64,000 bases of DNA, from positions 1-64,000 of the forward strand of contig CAZDQL010000019.1 of the NCBI GenBank assembly GCA_964507325.1, given 5' to 3'. Origin of the DNA: CAZDQL01 sp964507325 (lineage in GTDB: Bacteria; Planctomycetota; UBA1135; GCA-002686595). A program made the translations under genes and the position numbers. Numbering within the stretch: position 1 is the stretch's first letter; every line of letters begins with the position of its first letter. Shown here piece after piece: positions 52,525 through 60,793 of the stretch. The notes beneath the pieces are model-generated. The model was not told the origin of the DNA. It made no database searches and saw only the letters and a program-made list of their open reading frames with translations.

Positions 52525-55403
52525 CAGCGCTCCGAGAGCGCCGCCGAGAGCTCCTCCTGGGCCCGCCGCGCACGTTGCGAGGCTCCCATCCTGGAAGCGG
52601 CCTGGTTCGCGCATTCGAGCGCCCGCTCCCGATCCCCCCGCGCCAGGGCCGCCTGCGCCCGCGCCTGCCAGCGCGCCGCGTCCAGGTTCGCCACCGGATC
52701 GACCCCCAGTCGCCGGTCGAAGACCCCCAGGGCGTTCTCCAGGGTCGCCGAGCGCCGCGTGGAGAGCCGCATCCGCGCCCAGAGTCGCCCGCTGCAGTAC
52801 GCCAGCGCCGTCCCGTCCCCCTCCTCGGCGGCGAGCTGCAGCCGCGCCAGCTCGAGCCGGCAGCGGATCCGATCCAGATCCTCCGCGGGGGCTTCCCCCT
52901 CGATCGCCGCCTGGGCCGCATCCGCCAGCCGCAGGGCCAGGGCGCGATCCCCGCCTTCACGAGCCGCGACCGTGAGGACGCCGAGGAGCCGGCCGTCGAG
53001 GCGCCACCACGGCCCCGCCGCCGCGAGCAGCTCGTCGAGCCCCCCGCGCTGCGCCAGCGCCTGGGCGATCCCGATCTCGTGGCGCCAGCGGAAGCCGGTC
53101 GCCGCCGAGCGGCCTCCACGGAAGCGCACGCGCAGATCCCCCGCCGCCAGCGCCAAGGCCGATTCGAGGACGCTCGCCAGCTCCCCCGCGGTGAGCTCCG
53201 CGGAGCGCGCCAGGGCGAGGAGGAGCTCCCCGGCGCGCGTCGAGGCGGACCGCCGGCGTGCCTCCTCCAACGCGGACCGCAGGGCGAGCTCGCCCCGCGG
53301 CGTCCCCAGGGACCCCAAGCCCTGGGCGACGGCGAAGAGGACCTCGGGATTGCTGGCGAGCGGCAGGAGGCCGGCGAGGTCGCCGTCGCGCCCGAGGGCG
53401 ACGAGGGCGTCCACCGCCGCCACCCGTCGTTCCAGATCGTCGTCGTCGTCGGCGGCGACGGCGACCAGGAAGGAGCTCGCGCGGGGAGCCAGGGGCGATC
53501 CCCGCAGGCGACCGACGGCCGCCAGCATGCGCACCCCGAGCTCGCTGTCGGAGCGGGAGTAGCCCTCGACCAGGGCAGTGAGGGCTCCCGGTTGGGCTTC
53601 CTCGAGCTCGTCGTCCCCCGCCAGTTGGATCGCGGCCTCGGTCCGCGCACGGGCCTGGACCTCGCGCCCCAGGAAGGCGGCCAGCCGCTCGCGCCCCGCT
53701 CGACTGCGACCGAGCAGGACGCAGCAGGTCTTGGTGAGCTCGGGATGGTGCTCCTCCCCCTGCGCCAGGAACGGGGGCGCCGCCAGGGCCCGGCGCAGGG
53801 CCTCTTCGAGCGCCTCCAGCGCTCCGTCGCCGAGGGCCAGGACGATCGCCTTGGCGCGCCCCTCGTGGCGGCGGTAGGACTCGAGGTCCGAGGCGTCCTC
53901 GAGCCCCCCCAGCGCCTCGCCGAGCCAGCCCGCGAGGAGCGCCGCCACCTGCGAGTCCCGGCGCAGGGCCCCCACCAGCTCGAGCACCGGTTGGGTGCGC
54001 CCCGACGGCTCTGCGCAGAGGGCCAGCAGGTCGGCGCGGAAGGGACCGAGCGCCTGCCCGCGGGGGAGGAGGCGCAGGTACTCGGCGCGCTCCTCCGCTG
54101 CGTAGCCGCGCCAGGCCCGGTGCAGCGCCTCCAGTCGATCCCCGATCCCCTCCTCGGCGGCCAGCCACTGGAAGGCCCGGCGTCTGAGTCTCGGATCGGA
54201 GTCGGTGAGCAGGGGCAGCAGGAGCGCGTCGCCGGACCGGTCTCCCGAACGTGGCAGGGAGTGCGCCACCACGCTCGCCACCTGTCGCCTGAGCTCCTGG
54301 GACTCCTCCGCCGAGAGCCACGGGCCCAGGGTCCCGGGATCCAGGTCCCCCACCTCCGGGGCGATCTCCTCCCACACCGCCAGGGCCAGAGGGGCATCCA
54401 GGTCGCGCGCGAGCTCCACCGCCACGGAGGCGGGGAGGGCCGCGGTCGCGCACTCGATCAGGAAGAGGGCCTCCTCGTCGGCCTCGTCGCGCTCGGCGGC
54501 GGCGAGCAAGAGGAGCCGGCCCAAGGCCTCGTCCCCCTCCCGGGCGGCGTCGAGGAGAGATGTGCGACGCAGGCTCTTGATCCAGTGGTCGCCGTCCGCT
54601 CCGGCGTCGCCCGGGGGAGCGACCCACCCGGCCGCCGCGCCGGCGCGGTCGCAGCGTGGCGCACCCGCTGCCCCGTCGAGCTCGCCGTGCAGCGCCAGGA
54701 GCTCGATCGTCGTGACGTCGTGGGGCGCGCCCGGAGCGCCGCGATCGACCAGCGCGCGCAGGGCGTCGACGAGATCCGCGGAGACGGGGGCCCGCTCGAG
54801 GAGGGGCAGGGCGCGCAGCAGGAGCAGCCCGTCGAGCCTGCCCTCGGCATCCCGCAGGAGGGCGAGCTGCTCGCGCCAGGCGTCGGGCCCCCGGGTCAGG
54901 ATCCCCGCGCGGGCGAGCTGCGCGTCGCGGCCGTCACCCGTGGCGATCGTGGCGAGCAGGGCGCGCGCCGTCGGGTCGCTCTCGCTGGCCACGGCGAGAT
55001 CCTGGGCGAGATTCGCGGCGAGGGCGAAGCGCACCGGCTCGAAGGGATCCCGCGCCAGGGGCGCCGCCGCCGCGGGCGCGGGGAGGCCGGCGCGGGTGAA
55101 GACCGCCAGCGCGGCGGCGCGGACGTTGGGGTGGGGATCGGCGAGGGCCGCCTCGATCGCCCCCCCGAGTTGGTCGATGGCGAAGGCAGCGCCGCGATGC
55201 GTGCGCTCCAGGGCGTCGAGGGCCAGGTGGCGCTCGGTCCAGGCCTCGCTCGCCAACGCCGCCTCGATCTCCGGGCGGCACTGCGGCGCGTGCAGGGCCC
55301 AGCGCCGGGCGGTCCACTCCCGCTCGACCACGTCGGTCGCACCGGTTCGGGTCGGACCGCCGGCGAGCAGCAGCGCCAGGGCGCAGGCGAGAGCCGCGCT
55401 CAC
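52524..55403 (-). CDS. Large exported HEAT-repeat protein
   Basis: A 959-residue protein with a hydrophobic N-terminal signal (SAALACALALLLAGG). The rest is a long series of helical repeats with HEAT/PBS-lyase-like blocks such as PNVRAAALAVFTRAGL, DPRLRRRAFQWLAAEEGI and RRVAAVDALVALGRDGDLAG. The last 130 residues are more TPR-like (LARLQLAAEEGDGTALAYCS, AQAALARGDRERALECAN). It would act as a periplasmic scaffold; no catalytic motif seen. GTG at 55403 overlaps the stop of the NAD(P)HX dehydratase gene (GTGA), so both are translated together. Planctomycete genomes are rich in such proteins; the partner is unknown. Confidence 0.78.
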   Translation of the reverse strand: MSAALACALALLLAGGPTRTGATDVVEREWTARRWALHAPQCRPEIEAALASEAWTERHLALDALERTHRGAAFAIDQLGGAIEAALADPHPNVRAAALAVFTRAGLPAPAAAAPLARDPFEPVRFALAANLAQDLAVASESDPTARALLATIATGDGRDAQLARAGILTRGPDAWREQLALLRDAEGRLDGLLLLRALPLLERAPVSADLVDALRALVDRGAPGAPHDVTTIELLALHGELDGAAGAPRCDRAGAAAGWVAPPGDAGADGDHWIKSLRRTSLLDAAREGDEALGRLLLLAAAERDEADEEALFLIECATAALPASVAVELARDLDAPLALAVWEEIAPEVGDLDPGTLGPWLSAEESQELRRQVASVVAHSLPRSGDRSGDALLLPLLTDSDPRLRRRAFQWLAAEEGIGDRLEALHRAWRGYAAEERAEYLRLLPRGQALGPFRADLLALCAEPSGRTQPVLELVGALRRDSQVAALLAGWLGEALGGLEDASDLESYRRHEGRAKAIVLALGDGALEALEEALRRALAAPPFLAQGEEHHPELTKTCCVLLGRSRAGRERLAAFLGREVQARARTEAAIQLAGDDELEEAQPGALTALVEGYSRSDSELGVRMLAAVGRLRGSPLAPRASSFLVAVAADDDDDLERRVAAVDALVALGRDGDLAGLLPLASNPEVLFAVAQGLGSLGTPRGELALRSALEEARRRSASTRAGELLLALARSAELTAGELASVLESALALAAGDLRVRFRGGRSAATGFRWRHEIGIAQALAQRGGLDELLAAAGPWWRLDGRLLGVLTVAAREGGDRALALRLADAAQAAIEGEAPAEDLDRIRCRLELARLQLAAEEGDGTALAYCSGRLWARMRLSTRRSATLENALGVFDRRLGVDPVANLDAARWQARAQAALARGDRERALECANQAASRMGASQRARRAQEELSAALSER

Positions 55404-56299
55404 CCCGCCCCCGCCCGGATCTGGGCGGCGCCGAGGTAGGCGATGAGGTCGGAGGCCACCACCGCCCGCTCTCCCAGGTCCGCCGCGGCCAGGTCCCCCG
55501 CCAGACCGTGGACGTGCACCGCCGCGCAGAGCGCGTCGAAGGGATCGCCGCCCCAATGCACCGCTCCCGCCAGGTAGGCGCCCGCCAACCCGGCGAGCAC
55601 GTCCCCCGACCCGGCGGTCGCCATCCCGGCGTTGCCGGTGGAGGCGATCCAGGCGCGTTCGCCGTCGCAGACGATGCTCCGGTGCCCTTTGAGGACGCAC
55701 ACGGCGCGGGTCACCTCGGCGAGCTCCTGCGCGGCGGCCAGGCGGCCGGTGGGATCGGTCGGAATGGGGCGATCGAGCAGGCGCGCCGCCTCCCCCGGAT
55801 GGGGGGTCAGGACGACCGGACCCGGGTGGGCGCGCGTCAGGTCGGCGCTGCCGACGAGCACGTTGAGGGCGTCGGCGTCGAGGAGCAGGGGCCCCTCGAA
55901 GTCGGACTCGATGAGCCGGTGCACCAGCTCCCGCGTCGCTCCCTCCTGACCGAGCCCGGGCCCCGCCAAACGCGCGTCGTGGAGGTGGGCCGCGATCTCC
56001 TTCAGGAGCCCGCCGGCGTGCAGGTCGCGGGTTTGGATGAGGTCCCAAGCGTGGGTGAGGTCGAGGTAGACCGCCTCCGGGGCGGCGGGGGCGACACAGG
56101 GCACCAGCTCCTCGCGCAGGATCCCCAGGGTCACCAGCCCCGCCCCGCCGCGGGCGGCGGCGCGCACGACGAGCTGGGCCGCCCCGGGGTAAGCGGGGCT
56201 GCCCGCCAGGCAGAGCAGGCGCCCGGCGGACCCCTTGTGAGCGTTCGCCGGCAGGGCAGGTGGCATCGGCGGCGTCGGGCGGTCGGCTGAGGAGCTCAT
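55400..56299 (-). CDS. nnrD: ADP-dependent (S)-NAD(P)H-hydrate dehydratase
   Basis: NnrD repairs damaged, hydrated NAD(P)H using ADP. The 299-residue protein is the YjeF C-terminal (ribokinase-like) domain only: HKGSAGRLLCLAGSPAYPGA, GLVTLGILREELVPCVA, LAGPGLGQEGATRELVH, LLLDADALNVL, VVLTPHPGEAARLL and the nucleotide loop TGNAGMATAGSGDVLAGLAG. The NAD(P)HX epimerase domain often fused at the N-terminus is missing and not seen elsewhere in the window. ATG at 56299. It is the first gene of a coupled pair with the HEAT-repeat gene and diverges from the DUF151 gene. Confidence 0.92.
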   Translation of the reverse strand: MSSSADRPTPPMPPALPANAHKGSAGRLLCLAGSPAYPGAAQLVVRAAARGGAGLVTLGILREELVPCVAPAAPEAVYLDLTHAWDLIQTRDLHAGGLLKEIAAHLHDARLAGPGLGQEGATRELVHRLIESDFEGPLLLDADALNVLVGSADLTRAHPGPVVLTPHPGEAARLLDRPIPTDPTGRLAAAQELAEVTRAVCVLKGHRSIVCDGERAWIASTGNAGMATAGSGDVLAGLAGAYLAGAVHWGGDPFDALCAAVHVHGLAGDLAAADLGERAVVASDLIAYLGAAQIRAGAG

Positions 56300-56395
56300 C
56301 GCAAGTGTGCTGGATCATCCTACTGAAAGGAGCCAGGTGAAAGCGTGGACGCCAGCGCCCATACTCGCCGGCCCCCCCTGGAGGCGAGTCGAGCG

Positions 56396-56833
56396 ATGAC
56401 GCAGGAACGGATGATCGAAGTGCGACTGGCGCGCGTGGTGGTGCGCGAGGGGGGAGAACAGCAGTCGATCGCCCTCCAGGAGCGCGGCGGAGAGCGCAGC
56501 TTCCCGATCATCATCGGCACCCAGGAGGCGCGCGAGATCCGCCGGGTCGTCACCGGCGAGGCGACGCCGCGACCCTTCACCCATCAGCTCACCCACGCGG
56601 TGATCGAGGGGATGGGGGGCCAGCTCCTGCGCGTGGACGTGGTCGACCTCCGCGACAACACCTTCTTCGCCGAGCTGATCGTGGGCACCCCCGACGGCGA
56701 GGAGGTCGCCATCGACGCGCGCCCCAGCGACGCCCTGGCCCTGGGGCTGCGGGCGGGGTGCCCGCTGCGCGTGGCGGAGTCGGTGCTCGAGCAGGCGCGC
56801 ACCGACTCTAGCGGTCCCGATCCTCAGCCCTGA
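56396..56833 (+). CDS. Bifunctional nuclease family protein (DUF151)
   Basis: A 145-residue protein of the DUF151 family (BFN domain), present in many bacteria and in plants, where nuclease activity has been reported. Visible features are MIEVRLARVVVREGGEQQSI at the N-terminus, FPIIIGTQEAREIRRVV, RPFTHQLTHAVIEGMGGQLL, FFAELIVGTPDGEEVAIDAR and PSDALALGLRAGCPLRVAESV, which together are the complete family pattern. ATG is chosen just before the domain with GGAGGCGAG upstream; an earlier GTG-like start would add a non-conserved leader. Its 3' end overlaps by 26 bases the small membrane protein gene on the opposite strand. Confidence 0.9.
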   Translation: MTQERMIEVRLARVVVREGGEQQSIALQERGGERSFPIIIGTQEAREIRRVVTGEATPRPFTHQLTHAVIEGMGGQLLRVDVVDLRDNTFFAELIVGTPDGEEVAIDARPSDALALGLRAGCPLRVAESVLEQARTDSSGPDPQP

Positions 56834-57023
56834 GGCCCTCGTCGAGGACCTCCTCCAGCTCGTTCGCGATCGTGGTGGGCGTGGCCTCCTCCCCATTCCC
56901 GCCGGGCGATTCCACGGCCCGCAGGCCGAGGAGGACGAGAGCCAGGAGGGAGAGGACCAGGACGAGGCAGCCCACGCCTCCCTCGAGGAGGACTTTGCGG
57001 CAGCCTTGGTTGTCGTGGAGCAC
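56808..57023 (-). CDS. Small single-pass membrane protein
   Basis: A 71-residue protein starting at GTG 57023, with GGAGG exactly six bases upstream. A short polar N-terminus with a Cys (VLHDNQGCRKVLLEGG) precedes one transmembrane helix (VGCLVLVLSLLALVLLGL) and an acidic tail (ANELEEVLDEGLRAEDRDR). No family recognised. The last 26 bases overlap the end of the DUF151 gene. Divergent from the cyclase-family gene at 57108. The strong ribosome binding site and clear membrane-protein layout support it being real, but its small size and the overlap leave doubt. Confidence 0.6.
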   Translation of the reverse strand: MLHDNQGCRKVLLEGGVGCLVLVLSLLALVLLGLRAVESPGGNGEEATPTTIANELEEVLDEGLRAEDRDR

Positions 57024-57107
57024 TTGGCACCTCCGTGGCGGGGGCCTGTACGCACGGCCGGGCGGGGGATTCGAAGGGTCGGGCTGATAGCATCGCAGCC
57101 CCCCTCC

Positions 57108-57761
57108 ATGCCGCTCGTCGACCTGTCCCACCCCATCGAGCACGGCATGACCACCTACCCCGGTCTGCCGGGGCCGCGCATCGGCGACTTCCTCAGCCGC
57201 GAGGATTCCCGCCCCCACTACGCCGGCGACACCACCTTCCAGATCGGTCGCATCGATCTGGTGGCGAGCACCGGCACCTACGTGGACGCGCCCTTCCACC
57301 GCTACGCCGACGGGGCCGACCTGGCGCGACTGCCCCTGGAGAGCCTGGCGGATCTGCCCGCGCGGGTCGTGGAGGCGCGCGACGGGGAGCGCGCCCTCGG
57401 CCCCGAGCGCTTCGAGGGGTTCGAGCTCACCGGTCTCGCCGTGCTGGTGCGCAGCGGTTGGTCACGCCACTGGCGCACGCCGGCCTACGAGCGGAGGCAC
57501 CCCTTCCTGACCGCCGGCGCCGCCGAGCTCCTGCGCGACCGCGGCGCGGCCTGCGTGGGGATCGACTCCTTGAACATCGACGACACCGAGGACCCGCGGC
57601 GGCCGGTGCACTCGATCCTGCTCGCCGCGGGGATCCCGATCGCGGAGCACCTGACCGGCCTGGAGGCCCTCCCCGACGAGGGCTTCCGCTTCCACGCCGT
57701 GCCGATCCCGGTGCGCGGGATGGGGTCCTTTCCGGTGCGGGCGTACGCGGTGGTGCCTTAG
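57108..57761 (+). CDS. Cyclase-family hydrolase (kynurenine-formamidase fold)
   Basis: A 217-residue protein of the cyclase/KynB family. DLSHPIEHGMTTYPGLPGPRI is the usual N-terminus. The metal motif HxGTHxDxPxH is present as STGTYVDAPFH: Asp and the last His are kept, but the first two His are Ser/Thr and Tyr. This belongs to a subgroup with altered metal binding, so formamidase activity is not assured. Other family features are GVLVRSGWSRHWRT-like LVRSGWSRHW, ACVGIDSLNIDD and AGIPIAEHLTGLEALP. ATG at 57108. It converges with the secreted protein gene, six bases between the stops. Confidence 0.82.
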   Translation: MPLVDLSHPIEHGMTTYPGLPGPRIGDFLSREDSRPHYAGDTTFQIGRIDLVASTGTYVDAPFHRYADGADLARLPLESLADLPARVVEARDGERALGPERFEGFELTGLAVLVRSGWSRHWRTPAYERRHPFLTAGAAELLRDRGAACVGIDSLNIDDTEDPRRPVHSILLAAGIPIAEHLTGLEALPDEGFRFHAVPIPVRGMGSFPVRAYAVVP

Positions 57762-57767
57762 CGCCGC

Positions 57768-59264
57768 TCAGCGATAGACGAACTGGGCGGTGGCGCGACA
57801 GGCGACGCTCGTCCGCAAGCGGATCCAGTGGGCGGAGAAGGCGTCGGGGAATTCGTGGTGGACGTAGGCTCCGGGAGCCAGGTCCAGTACGTCGTAGGTC
57901 ACCCAGGTTCCGTCGCCCAGGAAGTCGACCTCCAAGGTGACGGCCACCGGCCGTTCCGCCTCCACGTGCAGGTGCAGCACCTTCTGGTCGAACCCCGTCA
58001 TCAGGAAGGGATCGCTCGTCTCGCCCGCCTCGACGTCGGTGTGCCGCCAGACCGCTCCCCAGCCCGCGGGCTCGCCCCAGCTCCACAGGTCGTCGACGTC
58101 CCCGAACCACAGCCCCGACTGCGGCTGCCCGACCGCGTTGTCGGTCTGGTCGCCCGCGAGGACGAGCAGCCCCCTCCAGAACAGGAAGTCGGGCACGATG
58201 CGCAGGTGGGAGCAGATCGGGCGGATCCCCCACACCTCCCCGCCGTACACCAGCGCGGGCAGCTCGTAGAAGATCCCGAAGGCGTCCATCAGGTAGCGCT
58301 CGGTCTGCACCTCGCGAATCCTCATCCACTCCGTGTTCCAGGTGTGACTCCACGAATGCCCGCCCCGCGGCAGGCGGTAGCGCTTCCACTCGCCGTTGGC
58401 GAGCACGCGCAGGATCACCGAGCGCTCGTCCCAGCCGAGCGCGTAGAGGGGATTGCCGTAGGTGCGGCCGGCGCGCGGATTCTGCTTGCCGGCGACCTCG
58501 ACGAAGGGGTTCTCCTCGAGCACCACCCACTCCCCCTCGCCGTCCCACTCCGCCAGCCGCCCCGCGCGCCGCCGGCCCAGGTACTCCTTCTCGTCGTAGG
58601 TGTTGTTCGCCACGACGAGGCGTCCCTGCGCGCTGAAGGCGCCCTTGTAGTGCGGCTGCGCTCCCGCCGGCAGCTCGAGCTCGCGGTTCAGGTCGGCGAG
58701 CTCCCGCGCCTCGAGCGTCTCGACGTCCACCTCGAAGAGCCTGCCCTCCATGGTGAGGAAGTAGACGCGGCCCCGCGGGTCCTCGAGATGCCGGCAGGTC
58801 GACGTCAAACGCTGGCCCCTCAGGGCTTCGATCGTGCGCACCTGGCCGGTGGCATCGATCGCGTGCGGTCCGATGAAGACCTGCTGCGACTCCCAGTGCA
58901 CGAGCCGATTCGCGAAGGTCCCGGTCACCGACTCGGGGTGCAGGCGCCACGAGAAGTCGTCGCGGATCTCGTAGAGCCCGATCCCCTCGCCCCGCACGTG
59001 CGCCACGTATCCCACCGCCCACAGACGATCCGCCCAGGGGATCAGGGCCCCGATCCCCGTCTCGGAGTCGCTCCCCGCGCCCGGCGCCATCACCGTCAGG
59101 TGCGGGAACACGTGCCCGACGCGTTGGCCCGGGGAGCGCCATACGTGTCGATCCTCCTCGCTCTCGAGAGCGGGGGTGGGCTCCAGCTCCTGGCCCGCGG
59201 CCATTCCGGTCACGAGGGACAGGGCGAGGAGAAGGGGCAGTTGGCGGCGGAGGATCCTGCTCAT
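57768..59264 (-). CDS. Secreted protein, probable beta-propeller
   Basis: A 498-residue exported protein with a signal peptide (LPLLLALSLVTGMAAGQ). The mature region shows repeated strand-turn-strand units such as RLWAVGYVAHVRGEGIGLYE, RVYFLTMEGRLFEVDVETLE and RLVVANNTYDEKEYLGRR, in keeping with a six- or seven-bladed propeller. The final 100 residues (VAVTLEVDFLGDGTWVTYDV) look like a beta-sandwich. No catalytic motif recognised; many paralogues of such proteins carry sugar or cell-surface binding roles. ATG at 59264. The miniature transposon at 59310 lies 36 bases upstream of its start, so its promoter may have been changed by that insertion. Confidence 0.72.
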   Translation of the reverse strand: MSRILRRQLPLLLALSLVTGMAAGQELEPTPALESEEDRHVWRSPGQRVGHVFPHLTVMAPGAGSDSETGIGALIPWADRLWAVGYVAHVRGEGIGLYEIRDDFSWRLHPESVTGTFANRLVHWESQQVFIGPHAIDATGQVRTIEALRGQRLTSTCRHLEDPRGRVYFLTMEGRLFEVDVETLEARELADLNRELELPAGAQPHYKGAFSAQGRLVVANNTYDEKEYLGRRRAGRLAEWDGEGEWVVLEENPFVEVAGKQNPRAGRTYGNPLYALGWDERSVILRVLANGEWKRYRLPRGGHSWSHTWNTEWMRIREVQTERYLMDAFGIFYELPALVYGGEVWGIRPICSHLRIVPDFLFWRGLLVLAGDQTDNAVGQPQSGLWFGDVDDLWSWGEPAGWGAVWRHTDVEAGETSDPFLMTGFDQKVLHLHVEAERPVAVTLEVDFLGDGTWVTYDVLDLAPGAYVHHEFPDAFSAHWIRLRTSVACRATAQFVYR

Positions 59265-59300
59265 CGAGGGACTCCGTGGCTGGGTGTGGGGTCGCTGAGA

Positions 59301-59533
59301 GTACCTCCCTGAACTGCCCCCCTTCGATGGGCTTCTCGGAAGCCGGCCCCTCGACGACCACGGTCTGACCCCGTCTGGGCTGCCCCTCGGCAGCCGTCCG
59401 CCCGCTTCCGGTCCGTCACCCCAGCGCGGGGGCCTGCTCCAGCGGCCCGGTACCCCAAGTCCTTGTGGGCAAAGGGGCTACGGCGAGCAGTCCCCAGCAA
59501 AGCCCACTGAAGGGCGGCAGTTCAGTACCTCCC
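59301..59533. mobile_element. 215-bp miniature inverted-repeat element with 9-bp target duplication
   Basis: The element spans 59310-59524. Its left end TGAACTGCCCCCCTTC and right end (reverse complement TGAACTGCCGCCCTTC) continue into TGGGCTT on both sides, giving terminal repeats of about 25 bases with few mismatches. GTACCTCCC flanks it directly on both sides (59301-59309 and 59525-59533), a 9-bp target duplication. It has no gene. The same terminal repeat ends the insertion sequence at 238-263, so that element's transposase probably mobilised it. It sits between the propeller-like gene start and the flavoprotein stop. Confidence 0.85.
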
Positions 59534-59548
59534 CGCTCCAACGGGCTG

Positions 59549-60793
59549 CTAGCGACCGAGGGCCCGCCCCGCCACCTCAGCCGTGGCGAAGGCGGCCAGG
59601 AAGGAGAGCCCCCCCACCGGCCCGTCGAGGTCGAGCAGCTCGCCGATCACGTAGAGGCCGGGGTGGGCGTTGACCTGCATGCTGCGCGGATCGACCGCCT
59701 TGAGCGCCAGTCCCCCCGCCGTCACCTCCGCCACGTCGAAACCGCCCGTTCCGTCGATCGGGAGCTCGAGGCCCTTCAAGCTCTCGATCAGGCGGTGGCG
59801 CGTCCCGCGGTCGAGGGTCGCGGTCGCCGGGTTCTCCGGCAGTCCCACTCGACGCGCGACCGCCGCCACCAGGCGCCGCGGGAGCTCGGGGAGCGCGCGC
59901 GCCAGGTGCGGCGTGCCCTTGGCGCGCGCCGCGTCGATCAGACGGGTCCGCAAGGCGTCGCGCTCGAGCGCGGGGAGGAGGTCGATCCTGAGCGAGAGAC
60001 CGTCGCCGGCGGCGCGCCCCACGTGGACCGACACGTCCAACGCCGCGGGTCCCGAGAGGCCCTGGTGGGTGAAGAGCAGGGGACGCCGGCGGCGCGCCAG
60101 GAGCTTGCCTGCGCGATCGACCAGGCGCACCTCGACCTCCTCGAGCGCGACGCCGGTGAGCTCGTGGACCCACGTCGCCGGGCTGGTCAGGGGAGCCAGG
60201 GCGGGAGTGGGCTCGACCACGGGCAGGTCGAGCTCCCTCAGCCACGCGTAGCCATCGCCCGTGGTGCCAAGCGTCGGGTAGCTCGCTCCCCCCGAGGCGA
60301 GCACCAAGCGCTGCGTGGCGAGCAGCGCTCCGTCGTCGAGCTCCACCCGCCATTCGTCGCCGTCGGGCCGGAGAGCGCGCACGGCCGCATCGCAGCGCAG
60401 CTCGACCCCCGCCCCCCGCGCCTCGCCGAGGAGCGCGTCGCACACGTCGCGGGCGCGGCCACTCTCGGGGAAGACCTTGTCGAGCGCTGCGGCGACGGTG
60501 GGCACCCCCAGGGCGTGGAAACGCTCGCGCACCGCTGCTGGGGGGAGCACTTCCAGGGCGTGGGCGAGGAAGCGCTCCCCCGCCGGCCGGAAGAGGCGCG
60601 CCGCCTCCCCCGCCGACAGGCTGGTGGTCAAGTTGCAGTGCCCGCCGCCGCTGGCGAGGATCTTGCTCCCGGCGCGCGGGGTCTTCTCGAGCAGCAGGAC
60701 CCGCGCGCCTCGCCGCGCCGCGACCGCCGCCGCCCAGAGGCCCGCCGCGCCCGCGCCCACCACCGTGAGCTCCCACCGACGCGGGTCGCTCAT
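59549..60793 (-). CDS. HI0933-like NAD(P)/FAD-dependent oxidoreductase
   Basis: A 414-residue flavoprotein of the HI0933/YhiN family (also called BaiN-like). LTVVGAGAAGLWAAAVAARR is the FAD fold; LEKTPRAGSKILASGGGHCN is the diagnostic family motif (normally G-R-K-x-x-x-S-G-G-G-R-C-N). Later landmarks are VFPESGRARDVCDAL, LVLASGGASYPTLGTTGDGY, PLLFTHQGLSGPAALDVS, VTAGGLALKAVDPRSMQ and LYVIGELLDLDGPVGG, all typical in order. Physiological reaction unknown. ATG at 60793 overlaps the stop of the Dus gene (ATGA). The miniature element lies 16 bases beyond its stop. Confidence 0.9.
   Translation of the reverse strand: MSDPRRWELTVVGAGAAGLWAAAVAARRGARVLLLEKTPRAGSKILASGGGHCNLTTSLSAGEAARLFRPAGERFLAHALEVLPPAAVRERFHALGVPTVAAALDKVFPESGRARDVCDALLGEARGAGVELRCDAAVRALRPDGDEWRVELDDGALLATQRLVLASGGASYPTLGTTGDGYAWLRELDLPVVEPTPALAPLTSPATWVHELTGVALEEVEVRLVDRAGKLLARRRRPLLFTHQGLSGPAALDVSVHVGRAAGDGLSLRIDLLPALERDALRTRLIDAARAKGTPHLARALPELPRRLVAAVARRVGLPENPATATLDRGTRHRLIESLKGLELPIDGTGGFDVAEVTAGGLALKAVDPRSMQVNAHPGLYVIGELLDLDGPVGGLSFLAAFATAEVAGRALGR

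Noticed and set aside
53258..55446. Plus-strand frames antisense to the HEAT-repeat gene
   Set aside because: Pro/Arg/Ser-rich shadow translations; the minus strand carries coherent helical repeats from signal peptide to stop.
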